Positions 25,257 to 34,211 of a stretch of DNA of 64,000 nt are shown one piece after another; the first letter of the stretch is position 1, and each line of letters begins with the position of its first letter. Origin of the DNA: Brevibacterium sp. JSBI002. GTDB lineage: Bacteria; Actinomycetota; Actinomycetes; Actinomycetales; Brevibacteriaceae. The translations under genes were made by a program, and so were the position numbers. The stretch covers positions 2,542,001 through 2,606,000 of the forward strand of contig NZ_CP110341.1 in the NCBI RefSeq assembly GCF_026013965.1, written 5' to 3'. The notes under the pieces were generated by a model. The model saw nothing but the letters and a program-made list of their open reading frames with translations. It was not told the DNA's origin and searched no databases.

Positions 25257-26455
25257 GAGCGGACGGCTCCTTCCGGTGTCGTATTCTGGGCGTTGTTCTG
25301 GGCCGCTTCGGCAGCGCGTGCCTGGCGGTCCTCGAAGGCACGCGATCCTTCTCCGCCGCCGGGGATCGGATCCCGGCCTTCGCGGTGGCGGATGACGAGG
25401 GACCCGTGCGTCGGGGCATCGGGGACGTCGGCCGGGCGGCCCTTCGCGAACTCCTCGCGGAGAACGGGGATGACCTCTTCGCCGAGGAGGTCGAGCTGCT
25501 CGAGCACCGTCTTCTGCGGCAGTCCCGCATGGTCGATGAGGAAGAGCTGACGCTGGTAGTCTCCGGCCCAGTCGCGGAAGCTCAGGGTGCGCTCGATGAC
25601 CTGCTGGGGTGACCCGACGGTCAGCGGAGTCTGCGTCGAGAAGTCCTCGAGGCTGGGCCCGTGGCCGTAGACAGGGGCGTTGTCGAAGTAGGGACGGAAC
25701 TCGCGGACGGCGTCCTGGGAGTTCTTGCGCATGAATACCTGACCGCCGAGGCCGACGATCGCCTGGCTGGCCGTTCCGTGGCCGTAATACTCATAGCGCT
25801 GACGGTAGAGCTGAATCATCCGCGCGGTGTGCGAGGTCGGCCAGAAGATGTTGTTGTGGAAGAACCCGTCGCCGTAGTAGGCGGCCTGTTCGGCGACCTC
25901 GGGGCTGCGGATCGATCCGTGCCAGACGAACGGCGGCACTTCGTCCAGCGGGGTCGGGGTGACGGTGAAGCCGCCCAGCGGAGTGCGGAACTTGCCTTCC
26001 CAGTCGAGGTTCTTCTCACGCCACAGACGGTAGAGCAGGTTGTAGTTCTCGACCGCCAGCGGGATGCCGGCACGGATGTCCTTGCCGAACCACGGGTAGA
26101 CGGGACCGGTGTTGCCGCGGCCCATGATCAGGCTGATGCGGCCGTCGGAGAGGTGCTGCGCATACGAGTAGTCCTCGGCGATGCGCACGGGATCGGTCGT
26201 GGTGATGAGCGTCGTCGCCGTGGAGAGTTCGAGTGTCTGCGTCTGCGCTGCGATATTGGCCAGCAGGATCGGCGGATTCGCCGGCGCCACGAAGGGCGGG
26301 TTGTGGTGCTGACCGGTGGCGAAGACGTCGAGTCCGACTTCCTCGGCCTTCTTGGCGATCTCGACGGTGTTCTTGATCCGCTGGTGTTCGCTGACTGTGG
26401 TGCCGTCGGTCGGGTCGGTGGTGACATCGCCGATTGTGAAGATTCCGAATTCCAT
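25253..26455 (-). CDS. LLM class flavin-dependent oxidoreductase
   Basis: A 400-aa luciferase-like monooxygenase (TIM barrel, FMNH2-dependent). It has the N-terminus MEFGIFTIGDV, TGQHHNPPFVAPANPPILLA near the flavin site, and LSDGRISLIMGRGN. AGGAGG lies 5 nt before the ATG. The final ~60 residues are polar and Ala/Asn-rich and probably disordered. It is the first gene of an operon with a dedicated FMN reductase and MarR regulator, and an AT-rich palindrome lies upstream. The substrate is unknown; such pairs oxidise aldehydes, sulfonates, aromatic amines or antibiotics. Confidence 0.92.
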   Translation of the reverse strand: MEFGIFTIGDVTTDPTDGTTVSEHQRIKNTVEIAKKAEEVGLDVFATGQHHNPPFVAPANPPILLANIAAQTQTLELSTATTLITTTDPVRIAEDYSYAQHLSDGRISLIMGRGNTGPVYPWFGKDIRAGIPLAVENYNLLYRLWREKNLDWEGKFRTPLGGFTVTPTPLDEVPPFVWHGSIRSPEVAEQAAYYGDGFFHNNIFWPTSHTARMIQLYRQRYEYYGHGTASQAIVGLGGQVFMRKNSQDAVREFRPYFDNAPVYGHGPSLEDFSTQTPLTVGSPQQVIERTLSFRDWAGDYQRQLFLIDHAGLPQKTVLEQLDLLGEEVIPVLREEFAKGRPADVPDAPTHGSLVIRHREGRDPIPGGGEGSRAFEDRQARAAEAAQNNAQNTTPEGAVRS

Positions 26456-26508
26456 GGCGCCTCCTGCGTCTGGGCTCCTGCGGTTCTCGCGGCCGCCCTG
26501 CCGATTGG

Positions 26509-26534
26509 ACTAGCTTCAATTTTGAAGTAACTAG
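26509..26534. promoter_or_regulatory. putative MarR operator upstream of the LLM operon
   Basis: CTTCAA and TTGAAG (26514-26519 and 26522-26527) form a palindrome with a 2-bp centre, flanked on both sides by CTAG. The stretch is strikingly AT-rich for this genome and lies about 55 bp upstream of the monooxygenase start, as expected for autoregulation by the operon's MarR protein. Confidence 0.65.
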
Positions 26535-26626
26535 TTGAAATCTTAACAGAAGCGGTCGCGAAAGTATTCCCGGCCCCTGAGCGGGCGTCCGAACGGCTCG
26601 AGCACGCTATCGCCGCAAGCAGCCGA

Positions 26627-26684
26627 TTGTTGGGTCGATCCACGGCGGTTTCGCCGCTCAGAACAGCGTGGATCGACCCAACAA
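26627..26684. terminator. 18-bp perfect inverted repeat after cysE
   Basis: TTGTTGGGTCGATCCACG (26627-26644) pairs perfectly with 26667-26684. The 22-nt loop itself contains a GCGG/CCGC mini-hairpin. It lies 63 bp beyond the cysE stop on the same strand and probably terminates cysE, although the arm length is unusual. Confidence 0.65.
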
Positions 26685-26747
26685 TGCACGAAAAGCGGCT
26701 CCCGCCCGAAGGCAGTAGCCGCTTTCAGTCCGACTGCAGGAGTCGAC

Positions 26748-27425
26748 TCAGATCCAGAGGGCCGGGTCCTCGAGGACGAAGTCCGGGTGCGTCGTCGACG
26801 ACTCGGCGCCCACCTTCGCCGAGGCGGCGCCCTCCTTCTTCTTCGAGCGCACGGTTGCGGGGATGCCCACGGCGCTCGAGTCGGCCGGCACGTCCTTGAC
26901 GACGACGGCGTTGGCTCCGACCGCGGAGTTGTCGCCGACGACGACCGGACCGAGGATCTTCGCCCCGGCTCCGACGAGCACGTGATTGCCGATCGTCGGG
27001 TGGCGCTTCGTCTGCGCCATCGAGGTACCGCCGAGGGTCACCTGATGGTAAAGCATGACATCGTCCCCGACTTCCGAGGTCTCCCCGATCACGACTCCGT
27101 TGGCGTGGTCGATGAAGAAGCGACGCCCGATCCTGGCCCCCGGGTGGATCTCCACCCCGGTCAGCGTCCGCACGAGCTGGGACATCAGTCGCGCCGGAAC
27201 CTTTCCAACGTCATGCTGCCACAGCCGGTGGAGTCCGCGGTGCGCCCAGATGGCATGCATCCCCGGGTAGGAGACCAGGGAGACGAAATCATTGCGCGCC
27301 GCCGGATCGCGTCGCTTCACCGTCTCGAGGTCTTCTCTCAGCGTCTCGCGCACACCGGGTCGGCTCAGTCCATAGGCGGCCGCCCCCACAGCCGCCGTGG
27401 CCGCTGCCCACAGTGCCTTCATCAT
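26748..27425 (-). CDS. cysE: serine O-acetyltransferase
   Basis: A 225-aa left-handed beta-helix acyltransferase making O-acetylserine for cysteine synthesis. The N-terminal helical part is followed by hexapeptide repeats ([23 protein letters not shown], at about residues 93-115; then [12 protein letters not shown], the catalytic His region). ATG 27425 is preceded by GGGAG. The first ~22 residues ([19 protein letters not shown]) are hydrophobic and not typical of CysE, so either the start is later or the protein is membrane-associated. The C-terminal 45 residues are a non-conserved tail. It lies 143 bp downstream of cysK on the same strand. Confidence 0.93.
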   Translation of the reverse strand: MMKALWAAATAAVGAAAYGLSRPGVRETLREDLETVKRRDPAARNDFVSLVSYPGMHAIWAHRGLHRLWQHDVGKVPARLMSQLVRTLTGVEIHPGARIGRRFFIDHANGVVIGETSEVGDDVMLYHQVTLGGTSMAQTKRHPTIGNHVLVGAGAKILGPVVVGDNSAVGANAVVVKDVPADSSAVGIPATVRSKKKEGAASAKVGAESSTTHPDFVLEDPALWI

Positions 27426-27520
27426 TGACTCCCTTGCTCAGTCGTCTCGTTCTGTCTCGTGCAAGTCGGATCCGGTCGGAAGAATTCCCGCAGCGGTCCG
27501 ACATCGGACTCTGCAGACAG

Positions 27521-27552
27521 CGAGGGCGCCAAACCGAAGTCTGACGCCCTCG
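27521..27552. terminator. hairpin between cysK and cysE
   Basis: CGAGGGCG (27521-27528) pairs with CGCCCTCG (27545-27552) across a 16-nt loop, just after the cysK stop. There is no clear U-tract, so it may attenuate rather than stop transcription into cysE. Confidence 0.55.
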
Positions 27553-27568
27553 TGCCGCTGACATGGAG

Positions 27569-28495
27569 TCAGTCCATGTACTCGGCAAACAGCGGAGTCG
27601 ACAGATAGCGCTCGCCGTAGCTGGGAATGATGACGACGACGCGCTTGCCGGCGTTCTCCGGTCGAGACGCGACCTTCTCGGCAGCGAAGAGTGCAGCACC
27701 GGATGAGATGCCGACGAGCAGGCCCTCTTCGAGAGCGACGGCGCGAGCCCGCTCGAAGGCGTCGTCGTTGTCGACATCGACGACTTCGTCGTAGATATCG
27801 GTATTGAGCACCTTCGGCACGAAGTTCGCGCCGAGGCCCTGGATCGCGTGCGGTCCGGCCGTGCCTTCGGTCAGCAGCGGCGAAGCGGCGGGCTCGACGG
27901 CGATGATCTTCACATCCGGGTTGGCCTCGCGCAGCGCGGCTCCCGCACCGGTGATGGTTCCGCCCGTGCCGATGCCGGAGACGAAGATGTCGACCTTGCC
28001 GTCGGTGTCGGCGAGGATCTCGGGACCAGTGGTGGCCTTGTGGATCTCGGCGTTGGCCTGGTTCTCGAACTGGCGCACGAGGACGGCGCCGTCGGAAGCA
28101 AGCTCTTCAGCCTTAGCCACTGCACCCTTCATGCCTTCAGCCTTGTCGGTGAGGACGAGTTCGGCTCCGAATGCGCGCAGCAGAGCGCGACGTTCCTTCG
28201 ACATCGACTCGGGCATCGTCAGCTTGACCTTGTAGCCTCGGGAGGTGCCGACCATGGCCAGCGCAATGCCGGTATTGCCCGAAGTCGCCTCGACGATGGT
28301 CCCGCCGGGCTTGAGTTCGCCGGATTTCTCGGCGGCGTCGATCATCGCCACGCCGATGCGGTCCTTGACGGAGTTGCCGGGGTTCGAGGATTCGAGCTTC
28401 GCCACAATCTCGGCGCCCGACCGGTCACTGGCCTTGTTGATGCGGACCAGCGGCGTGCGGCCGACGAGTTCGGAGACATTGTTGAAGATGGTCAA
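27569..28495 (-). CDS. cysK: cysteine synthase A
   Basis: A 308-aa PLP enzyme making cysteine from O-acetylserine and sulfide. Lys44 in [13 protein letters not shown] binds PLP. The asparagine/substrate loop is ATSGNTGIA and the phosphate loop [10 protein letters not shown]. The start is taken as TTG 28495 because AAAGGA lies 6 nt upstream and the family N-terminus ([17 protein letters not shown]) begins right there. An in-frame GTG 15 nt further up is possible. It is transcribed ahead of cysE, whose product it binds in the cysteine synthase complex. The region upstream is a structured leader. Confidence 0.94.
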   Translation of the reverse strand: MTIFNNVSELVGRTPLVRINKASDRSGAEIVAKLESSNPGNSVKDRIGVAMIDAAEKSGELKPGGTIVEATSGNTGIALAMVGTSRGYKVKLTMPESMSKERRALLRAFGAELVLTDKAEGMKGAVAKAEELASDGAVLVRQFENQANAEIHKATTGPEILADTDGKVDIFVSGIGTGGTITGAGAALREANPDVKIIAVEPAASPLLTEGTAGPHAIQGLGANFVPKVLNTDIYDEVVDVDNDDAFERARAVALEEGLLVGISSGAALFAAEKVASRPENAGKRVVVIIPSYGERYLSTPLFAEYMD

Positions 28496-28518
28496 AGTAA
28501 GTCCTTTCACGATTCTTT

Positions 28519-28562
28519 GTGCACCGCCGTCGGCGGCCACTCGCCGTTCGGCGTACGTGCAC
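28519..28562 (-). promoter_or_regulatory. structured 5' leader of cysK
   Basis: The self-complementary GTGCAC at 28519-28524 and 28557-28562 can close a helix over two small inner hairpins (CGCC/GGCG pairs), ending about 12 nt before the cysK ribosome site. A cis-regulatory RNA is possible, but I cannot match it to a known riboswitch. Confidence 0.35.
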
Positions 28563-28615
28563 CTGAACGGGTGGAGCGACAGCTTGCATCTCGTGGTCCG
28601 AGACGGCTTGCCCTC

Positions 28616-28621
28616 ATCATA
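28616..28621 (-). promoter_or_regulatory. -10 element of cysK
   Basis: TATGAT on the minus strand, about 120 nt before the cysK start. The -35 is not obvious. Confidence 0.45.
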
Positions 28622-28841
28622 ACCACGCCGACCCTGAACGTGTTCCCAGATATGTTGCTCAACAATCTGTGTTCGCTGGGGGCGAAACTTTATGACGGCT
28701 CCTATCACATACCGAAGATAGCCGCATATCCATCCACCTGATCGAGTGCGGGATACGATCAACCGCTGAGCAATCGGTGGACACGATCACCGAGGCGGCC
28801 CTTCCCCGAGATCGCTCCCAAGCGCTGCGATCGGGAGGAGT

Positions 28842-28870
28842 CTGAGACGGTCTCAGGTGACCGATACGAT
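28842..28870 (+). promoter_or_regulatory. def promoter with overlapping palindrome
   Basis: The -10 TACGAT (28865-28870) lies 7 nt before the def ATG, so the message is leaderless. CTGAGAC and GTCTCAG (28842-28848 and 28850-28856) form a palindrome over the -35 position and could be an operator. Confidence 0.55.
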
Positions 28871-28877
28871 TATCCTC

Positions 28878-29450
28878 ATGGCTATTCATCCCATCGTCGT
28901 CTACGGCGAGCCCGTTCTGCATCGTCGTGCCGAGAAGATCACCGAGTTCGACGAGGACCTTGCCGAACTCGTCGCAGACATGCACGAGACGCTCGACGCC
29001 AGCAACGGTGTCGGACTGGCCGCACCGCAGATCGGTGTCGGCAAGTCCATCTTCGTGTTCAACGCCGACGATGACTATGGTGTGCGTCGTCGCGGCACCT
29101 TCGTCAATCCCGTGCTCATTGCCTCGAAGGTTCCCGACACCCGTCCCGATCCCGACGATGAGACCGAAGGATGCCTGTCGGTTCCGAGTCTCGATTTCCC
29201 CCTCAAACGTGCCGACAGGGTCACCGTCAACGGCTTCGATGAGAAAGGCGAACCGGTGACCCTGAGCGCTGACGGGTGGTTCGCCCGCATAATGCAGCAC
29301 GAATACGACCACCTGCAGGGCACCCTCTACGTCGACCGCCTCGACAAGCGGTGGTCGAAGAAGTGGAAGAAGGCCCAGGAGGCTCACGGCTATGATCAGC
29401 CGGGCCTGTCATGGATGCCGGGAGTCGACCCCGACCCCTTCGGTCACTGA
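28878..29450 (+). CDS. def: peptide deformylase
   Basis: A 190-aa metalloenzyme that removes the N-formyl group from nascent proteins. All three motifs are present: GVGLAAPQIG, EGCLSVP and the metal site QHEYDHLQG. ATG 28878 is chosen because the family N-terminus MAIHPIVVYGEPVL begins there and TACGAT lies 7 nt upstream. A start 21 nt earlier would precede the likely transcription start. Length is normal. It converges with the coiled-coil membrane protein gene with a 76-bp gap lacking a clear terminator. Confidence 0.96.
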   Translation: MAIHPIVVYGEPVLHRRAEKITEFDEDLAELVADMHETLDASNGVGLAAPQIGVGKSIFVFNADDDYGVRRRGTFVNPVLIASKVPDTRPDPDDETEGCLSVPSLDFPLKRADRVTVNGFDEKGEPVTLSADGWFARIMQHEYDHLQGTLYVDRLDKRWSKKWKKAQEAHGYDQPGLSWMPGVDPDPFGH

Positions 29451-29526
29451 GCCGGGAGCGGGCGGGCCGACGAGCTGAGACACGTCGGCGAACCGGGATC
29501 GGTCGACCATTGAGCCAAGGCCGAGC

Positions 29527-30561
29527 TCAGGCTTCGAGCTCGTCCACGGACTTCTGCGCCGCAGCCAGGCGGGAGTCGAAGTCGTCGAAGTCATCGGCGG
29601 TCTGGTCGAGTTCGGCGACGAGCCCGGAGATGATCGACGACTGCGAATCCGCATCGATGCGCAGCTCCCTGAACTGCCAATCGGCGGAATCATCAGCCGC
29701 GGTGCGAGACAGCACGTCGAGCACCCGATCACCGAGCTCGCGGGAGCGTTCGGAGTTGTGCAGCAGCATCAGCTGCTGATCGAGTTCGAGGAGGCGCTCG
29801 TAGTATTCGTGCATCGACTCCACGCGGCGGGCCATCGACGAGAAGGCAACGGCCAGCTTCGACAGATAGGTCTCCACCGACTTCGCGGTTCCCGCATCGC
29901 GGATGCCTTCGATCTCCTCACGCAGGCTGACGAGTTCCTGCAGCCGCACTCCGATGGAGGCCACAGCATGGTCGAGGTCGACGCGGGAGACGTGATCTTT
30001 GAGTATCGGGTGGGTCCACGCGCGGGTGCGCACGATCTTGCGAGCGATTGTGACAGCGAGATGGAACAGACGCTGCTCGTCGGTGTCCCGGCCTTCCTTG
30101 CGCCCAGGCAGATAGCCGAGACTGGCCGGAGTCACCCACTGGGCACCCGAGACCTTGCGCCGATTCGTGCGGCTCAGACGCTTCGGATCACGCAGGTATT
30201 TGGGGCCCGTGACCGCGGCGAAGATTCCGGTGCCCAGCGCCGTGGCCGCACCCATTCCGCCGAAGGTCAGTGCGGCATCGGCGAAACCCGAGACCAGAGC
30301 CAGTCCCCCGGGCGCCGCGAATCCCGCGGTCACGGCGGTACCGGCGGCAGTGCCGCCCTTGAACAGGACGCTGGAGCGGAAGAAGTTCCGGCTCATCCCA
30401 CCGGTGAGCAAGATCGCGCTCGGGGCTCCGGCCGTGTAGCGGTATCCGCGGGCACTCCAGGCTCGCAGCACCGCCTCGTTGACGCTGTCGGGCACGAGCA
30501 CCCGATAGATCGGCGCGGACTTCCCGCATTCGCTCTTCCACAGCGATTTCCACTCAGACAC
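29527..30561 (-). CDS. hypothetical membrane protein with C-terminal coiled coil
   Basis: Family not recognised. The 344-aa product has a polar N-terminus with two Cys-adjacent Trp residues (SEWKSLWKSECGKSAP). A Gly/Ala-rich hydrophobic region at about residues 55-120 is long enough for two or three membrane helices. A basic patch (DPKRLSRTNRRK) follows, then a long helical C-terminal half with heptad-like leucines from about 190 to 344, probably a coiled coil. GTG 30561 has GGAGG 7 nt upstream; upstream in-frame starts would add non-coding-like sequence. Neighbours (gatB and def) are translation genes but give no direct clue. Confidence 0.75.
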   Translation of the reverse strand: MSEWKSLWKSECGKSAPIYRVLVPDSVNEAVLRAWSARGYRYTAGAPSAILLTGGMSRNFFRSSVLFKGGTAAGTAVTAGFAAPGGLALVSGFADAALTFGGMGAATALGTGIFAAVTGPKYLRDPKRLSRTNRRKVSGAQWVTPASLGYLPGRKEGRDTDEQRLFHLAVTIARKIVRTRAWTHPILKDHVSRVDLDHAVASIGVRLQELVSLREEIEGIRDAGTAKSVETYLSKLAVAFSSMARRVESMHEYYERLLELDQQLMLLHNSERSRELGDRVLDVLSRTAADDSADWQFRELRIDADSQSSIISGLVAELDQTADDFDDFDSRLAAAQKSVDELEA

Positions 30562-30635
30562 CGCTTCACCTCCACGCGTGTGGGTCACGCACTCGGCCCT
30601 GTCCCTTCGGACCATCGGTTGCGGGGAATGCGAAC

Positions 30636-30704
30636 AGCCACACCCTCCGCTGTGTTCGGGAGACCGGTCGGTTCCCTTGGACGCACAGTCTAGAGGGTGT
30701 GGCT
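30636..30704. repeat. 12-bp inverted repeat between gatB and the next gene
   Basis: AGCCACACCCTC (30636-30647) is perfectly complementary to 30693-30704, with 45 nt between. It may form a terminator-like structure after gatB. A smaller hairpin (CCAGG/CCTGG, about 30741-30762) lies even nearer the gatB stop. Confidence 0.5.
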
Positions 30705-30774
30705 GGATCAATCCTGAGTCCTGCTCGGCACCATCAGGCGCCGGCGTCGACCAGGATCGGAGTCGAACCTGGAC

Positions 30775-32256
30775 TCAGACGCCCAACTTGGCGAGGATGA
30801 GGTCCTTGGCCTTTCCGGCATCGGCCTGTCCGCGGGTGGCCTTCATGATCGGGCCCATGAGCGCGCCGATGGCCTGCATCTTTCCGCCCTTGATCTTCTC
30901 GACCACATCGGGGTTGGCCGCGATGGCCTCCTCGACGGCGACCTCGAGTGCACCGGTGTCCTCGACGATTTCGAGGTCGCGGGCCTTCATCACCTCGGCG
31001 GGCTCGCCTTCGCCGGCTGAGACTCCGGTGAGCACATCCTTGGCCAGCTTGTCGTTGAGCTTGCCCTCGTTGATGAGCTCGACGAGTCCTGCCACCTGGG
31101 CAGGTGTGACGATCTCGGTGGGGTGCTTGTCCTCCTGGTTGGCCAGGCGGGCGACCTCACCGGTCCACCACTTGCGTGCCGCGGCCGGCTTCGCACCGGC
31201 GGTGACGGTGTCCTCGATGGCTTCGAGCAGTCCGGCGTTGACGATGTCGCGCATCTCCAGGTCGGAGAACTTCCATTCCCCGAGGAGGCGGCGGCGCTTC
31301 TGCGCCGGCAGCTCGGGCAGGCTCGCCCGCAGCTGATCGACCCATTCGCGGGACGGCTGCAGCGGGACGAGGTCCGGCTCGGGGAAGTAGCGGTAGTCGT
31401 CGGCGTCGGACTTCGGACGCCCCGAGGAGGTCTCCCCGGTCTCCTCGTGGAAGTGACGGGTCTCCTGGACAACCTTCTCCCCCGCTTCGAGGAGAGTCGC
31501 CTGGCGGGCGATCTCGAAGCGCACTGCGCGTTCGATCGAGCGGAAGGAGTTGACGTTCTTCGTCTCCGTGCGGGTGCCCAGCGGTGCCTCGGGGTTCTCC
31601 CGCAGGGACACGTTGACGTCGGCGCGGACGTTGCCCTGTTCCATGCGGGCCTCGGAGACGTCAAGGGCGCGGAAGATGTCCCTCAGGGTCCGCACATAGG
31701 CGGCGGCCACCTCGGCGGCCCGTTCCCCTGTCCCGGTGATCGGGTGGGTGACGATCTCCACGAGCGGCACACCGGCTCGGTTGTAGTCGACGAGGGAATG
31801 GTCGGCACCCTGGATGCGGCCGGTGGCGCCTCCCACGTGGGTGTTCTTGCCGGCGTCTTCCTCCATATGGGCGCGCTCGACGGGGACGGTCACGATGGTG
31901 CCGTCTTCGAGCTCGACCTCGACCTGGCCTTCGGCCGCGATGGGCTCATCGGACTGGCTGGTCTGGAAATCCTTGGGCACGTCCGGGTAGAAGTAGTTCT
32001 TGCGGGCGAACCGACAGGTTTCGGCGATCTCGCAGCCGAGGGCCAGACCGATCTTGATCGCGTACTCCACGCCCTTCTCGTTGACCACGGGCAGGGAGCC
32101 GGGCAGGCCGAGCGAGGTGGGGGTCACGTTCGTGTTCGGTCCCCCGCCGAAGGTGTTGGGGGCGGCGTCGAACATCTTGGTCGCGGTGCCGAGTTCGACG
32201 TGGACCTCGATGCCGATGACCGGATCGTATTTCTTGATCGCGTCTTCGTATTTCAC
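30775..32256 (-). CDS. gatB: Asp-tRNA(Asn)/Glu-tRNA(Gln) amidotransferase subunit B
   Basis: A 493-aa GatB, the kinase/tRNA-binding subunit that phosphorylates and amidates mischarged Glu-tRNA(Gln) or Asp-tRNA(Asn). The signature [20 protein letters not shown] opens the protein, [14 protein letters not shown] is central, and the C-terminal YqeY-like helical tail ends at the stop. GTG 32256 starts 7 bp after the gatA stop; upstream extension would read into gatA. Last gene of the gatCAB operon. GatCAB is needed in organisms lacking GlnRS and/or AsnRS, as in most actinobacteria. Confidence 0.96.
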   Translation of the reverse strand: MKYEDAIKKYDPVIGIEVHVELGTATKMFDAAPNTFGGGPNTNVTPTSLGLPGSLPVVNEKGVEYAIKIGLALGCEIAETCRFARKNYFYPDVPKDFQTSQSDEPIAAEGQVEVELEDGTIVTVPVERAHMEEDAGKNTHVGGATGRIQGADHSLVDYNRAGVPLVEIVTHPITGTGERAAEVAAAYVRTLRDIFRALDVSEARMEQGNVRADVNVSLRENPEAPLGTRTETKNVNSFRSIERAVRFEIARQATLLEAGEKVVQETRHFHEETGETSSGRPKSDADDYRYFPEPDLVPLQPSREWVDQLRASLPELPAQKRRRLLGEWKFSDLEMRDIVNAGLLEAIEDTVTAGAKPAAARKWWTGEVARLANQEDKHPTEIVTPAQVAGLVELINEGKLNDKLAKDVLTGVSAGEGEPAEVMKARDLEIVEDTGALEVAVEEAIAANPDVVEKIKGGKMQAIGALMGPIMKATRGQADAGKAKDLILAKLGV

Positions 32257-32263
32257 TTGGCGT

Positions 32264-33751
32264 TCAGTCCTTCCGCGAGAGTGTCGAGCACACGTCGCGC
32301 GATTCGAGTGCGGCTTCCAAGGGTCCGGCCACCTCGTAGAGTTTGATGTCCTCACGGGCCGGAGCCAGGATCTGGAAGCCGACGGGCAGACCATCGGCCA
32401 GGCCTGCAGGCAGGGACAGTCCGGGAATGCCGGCGAGGTTCGCCGGGATCGTCGCCACGTCGCCGAGGTAGAGGGCCATCGGGTCGGCGGCCTTCTCCGC
32501 ACCGAACTTCAGCGCGGTCGTCGGGGTCGTCGGGGACACGAGGACGTCGCAGGCGGCGAAGGCCTTGGCGAAGTCGTTCTGGACCAGGGTGCGGATCTTC
32601 TGCGCCGAACCGTAGTAGGCGTCGTAGTAGCCGGCCGACAGAGCGTAGGTGCCGAGGATGATGCGGCGTTTGACCTCCGATCCGAAGCCTGCAGCACGAG
32701 TGGCCGACATGACGGTCTCGGCGGTGACGGGACCGGATTCCGGTTCCACGCGCAAGCCGTAGCGCATGCCGTCGTAGCGGGCGAGGTTCGAAGACACCTC
32801 GGAGGGCATGATGAGGTAGTAGGCGTCGAGGGCGTAGGAGATCGACGGGCAGTCGACCTCGACGATCTCGGCTCCGGCAGCGGCAGCGGTTTCCAGCGCC
32901 GCGGTGAACGCGGTGCGGACGCCGTCCTGGTAGCCTTCACCGGCCAGCTGCTTGATGACGCCGAGCTTCTTGCCCTTGAGTTCGCTGGTCTGGGCGGCAT
33001 TCAGGAATCCGCCGACCTCGTCGGGCAGCGACGTGGAGTCGAGCGGATCGTGTCCGGCCAGCAGTTCGTGCAGGGCTGCGGCGTCGGCGACGCTGCGGCC
33101 CATAGGTCCGACCTGGTCGAGGCTCGAGGCCATCGCGATGATGCCGAAGCGCGAGATCGAACCGTAGGTCGGCTTGACGCCGACGGTGCCGGTGAACGCG
33201 GCGGGCTGGCGGACGGAGCCGCCGGTGTCGGTGCCCACGGACAGCGGGGCCTGGAATCCGGCCAGCGCTGCGGCCGCGCCTCCGGAGGATCCGCCGGGCA
33301 CGTGGTCGAGGTTCCACGGGTTGCGGGTGTTGCCGAAGGCCGAGTGCTCGGTCGTCGAACCCATGGCGAATTCGTCGAGGTTGGTCTTGCCGAGCACCGG
33401 CAGTCCGGCGGCCTTGACTTTGTTGTGCACCGTCGATTCGTAGGGCGGAACCCAGTTCTCGAGCATCTTCGACCCGGCGGTCGTAGGCGTGCCTTCGGTG
33501 ACGACGAGGTCCTTCAGGGCCACGGGCACACCGGCCAGCGTGTGGAGGTCCTCACCGGCGGAGCGCTTGGCGTCGACGGCTTTCGCGCTCTCCAGGGCAA
33601 GTTCGTCGGTGACGGTGATGAAGGAGTTGAAGTCATCCTCGGTGGCAGAGATGCGGTCGAGGTGCGCCTGCGTGACGTCGACGGAGGAGAACTCGCCGGA
33701 TTTCAGTCCTGCGGCGAGTTCGAGGGCGGACTTGTTCGTCAGTTCGGTCAT
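32264..33751 (-). CDS. gatA: Asp-tRNA(Asn)/Glu-tRNA(Gln) amidotransferase subunit A
   Basis: A 495-aa amidase that releases ammonia from glutamine and channels it to GatB. The Ser-cisSer-Lys catalytic triad is seen as Lys in [10 protein letters not shown] (near residue 80), the cis-Ser in [10 protein letters not shown] and the nucleophile in [14 protein letters not shown]. It starts 1 bp after gatC and is followed 7 bp later by gatB. Length is normal for the family. Confidence 0.97.
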   Translation of the reverse strand: MTELTNKSALELAAGLKSGEFSSVDVTQAHLDRISATEDDFNSFITVTDELALESAKAVDAKRSAGEDLHTLAGVPVALKDLVVTEGTPTTAGSKMLENWVPPYESTVHNKVKAAGLPVLGKTNLDEFAMGSTTEHSAFGNTRNPWNLDHVPGGSSGGAAAALAGFQAPLSVGTDTGGSVRQPAAFTGTVGVKPTYGSISRFGIIAMASSLDQVGPMGRSVADAAALHELLAGHDPLDSTSLPDEVGGFLNAAQTSELKGKKLGVIKQLAGEGYQDGVRTAFTAALETAAAAGAEIVEVDCPSISYALDAYYLIMPSEVSSNLARYDGMRYGLRVEPESGPVTAETVMSATRAAGFGSEVKRRIILGTYALSAGYYDAYYGSAQKIRTLVQNDFAKAFAACDVLVSPTTPTTALKFGAEKAADPMALYLGDVATIPANLAGIPGLSLPAGLADGLPVGFQILAPAREDIKLYEVAGPLEAALESRDVCSTLSRKD

Positions 33752-33752
33752 C

Positions 33753-34058
33753 TCACTCCTCCCCGAGGATCTGCGGAACGAGGAACTTGTCGTCCTCGGC
33801 GGCCGGAGCCGAGGCCAGAGCCTGTTCGCTGGAGAGCGTCTCGCCCACGACGTCGGGGCGCATGACGTTCGTCAGCGGGATGGGATGGCTGGTTGCGGGC
33901 ACATCGTCGCCGGCCACTTCGTTGACCCTGGCGACGTTTCCCAGAATTGTGCTCAGATCACCGGCGAGCGATTTCAGCTCATCTTCGCTCATGGCGATCC
34001 GAGACAGTGAAGCCAGATGCTCCACCTGTTCGGGGGTGATTGCGGAAGACTCCGTCAT
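33753..34058 (-). CDS. gatC: Asp-tRNA(Asn)/Glu-tRNA(Gln) amidotransferase subunit C
   Basis: A 101-aa GatC, the small belt subunit that stabilises GatA and GatB. It has the typical N-terminus [19 protein letters not shown] and C-terminal MRPDVV ... FLVPQIL. AAAGGCAGGG lies just before the ATG. First gene of gatCAB, separated from the upstream secreted-protein gene by a very long inverted repeat. Confidence 0.95.
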   Translation of the reverse strand: MTESSAITPEQVEHLASLSRIAMSEDELKSLAGDLSTILGNVARVNEVAGDDVPATSHPIPLTNVMRPDVVGETLSSEQALASAPAAEDDKFLVPQILGEE

Positions 34059-34148
34059 TCCCTGCCTTTCATCGTCGTTTTCACTCGCCCCCAGTCTAGT
34101 CTCTTCAGCGGACCCGCCCCCGCCGTTGCGCTGTGACCTTCCCCCAGA

Positions 34149-34206
34149 ACTACCTGACGGCGGCCCAGCAACCTGGCGCGAGGTTGCTGAGCCGCCGTCA
34201 GGTAGT
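34149..34206. terminator. 25-bp inverted repeat upstream of gatC
   Basis: Arms of 16 and 9 bp (ACTACCTGACGGCGGC and CAGCAACCT with their complements) are interrupted by one C/A mismatch and close on a 6-nt GGCGCG loop. It directly follows the stop of the 34212-34790 gene on the minus strand and is the longest hairpin in the window. It probably insulates gatCAB from upstream transcription. Confidence 0.75.
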
Positions 34207-34211
34207 AATTG

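Larger units (their letters stand above)
28496..28877. other. 382-bp divergent promoter region of cysK and def
   Basis: No gene is supported. It contains the cysK promoter and about 110 nt of leader RNA, one copy of the recurrent CCGAGGCGG 9-mer (28790-28798), and the def promoter with a small palindrome. The minus-strand reading 28627-28511 is open and could encode a short peptide, but it lacks a ribosome site and shows no repeated Cys or Ser codons. Confidence 0.6.

Noticed and set aside
30738-30774. tRNA-like T-arm (GGTTCGACTCC) on the minus strand
   Set aside because: No acceptor stem, D-arm or anticodon arm can be paired with it. It is a small hairpin after the gatB stop.
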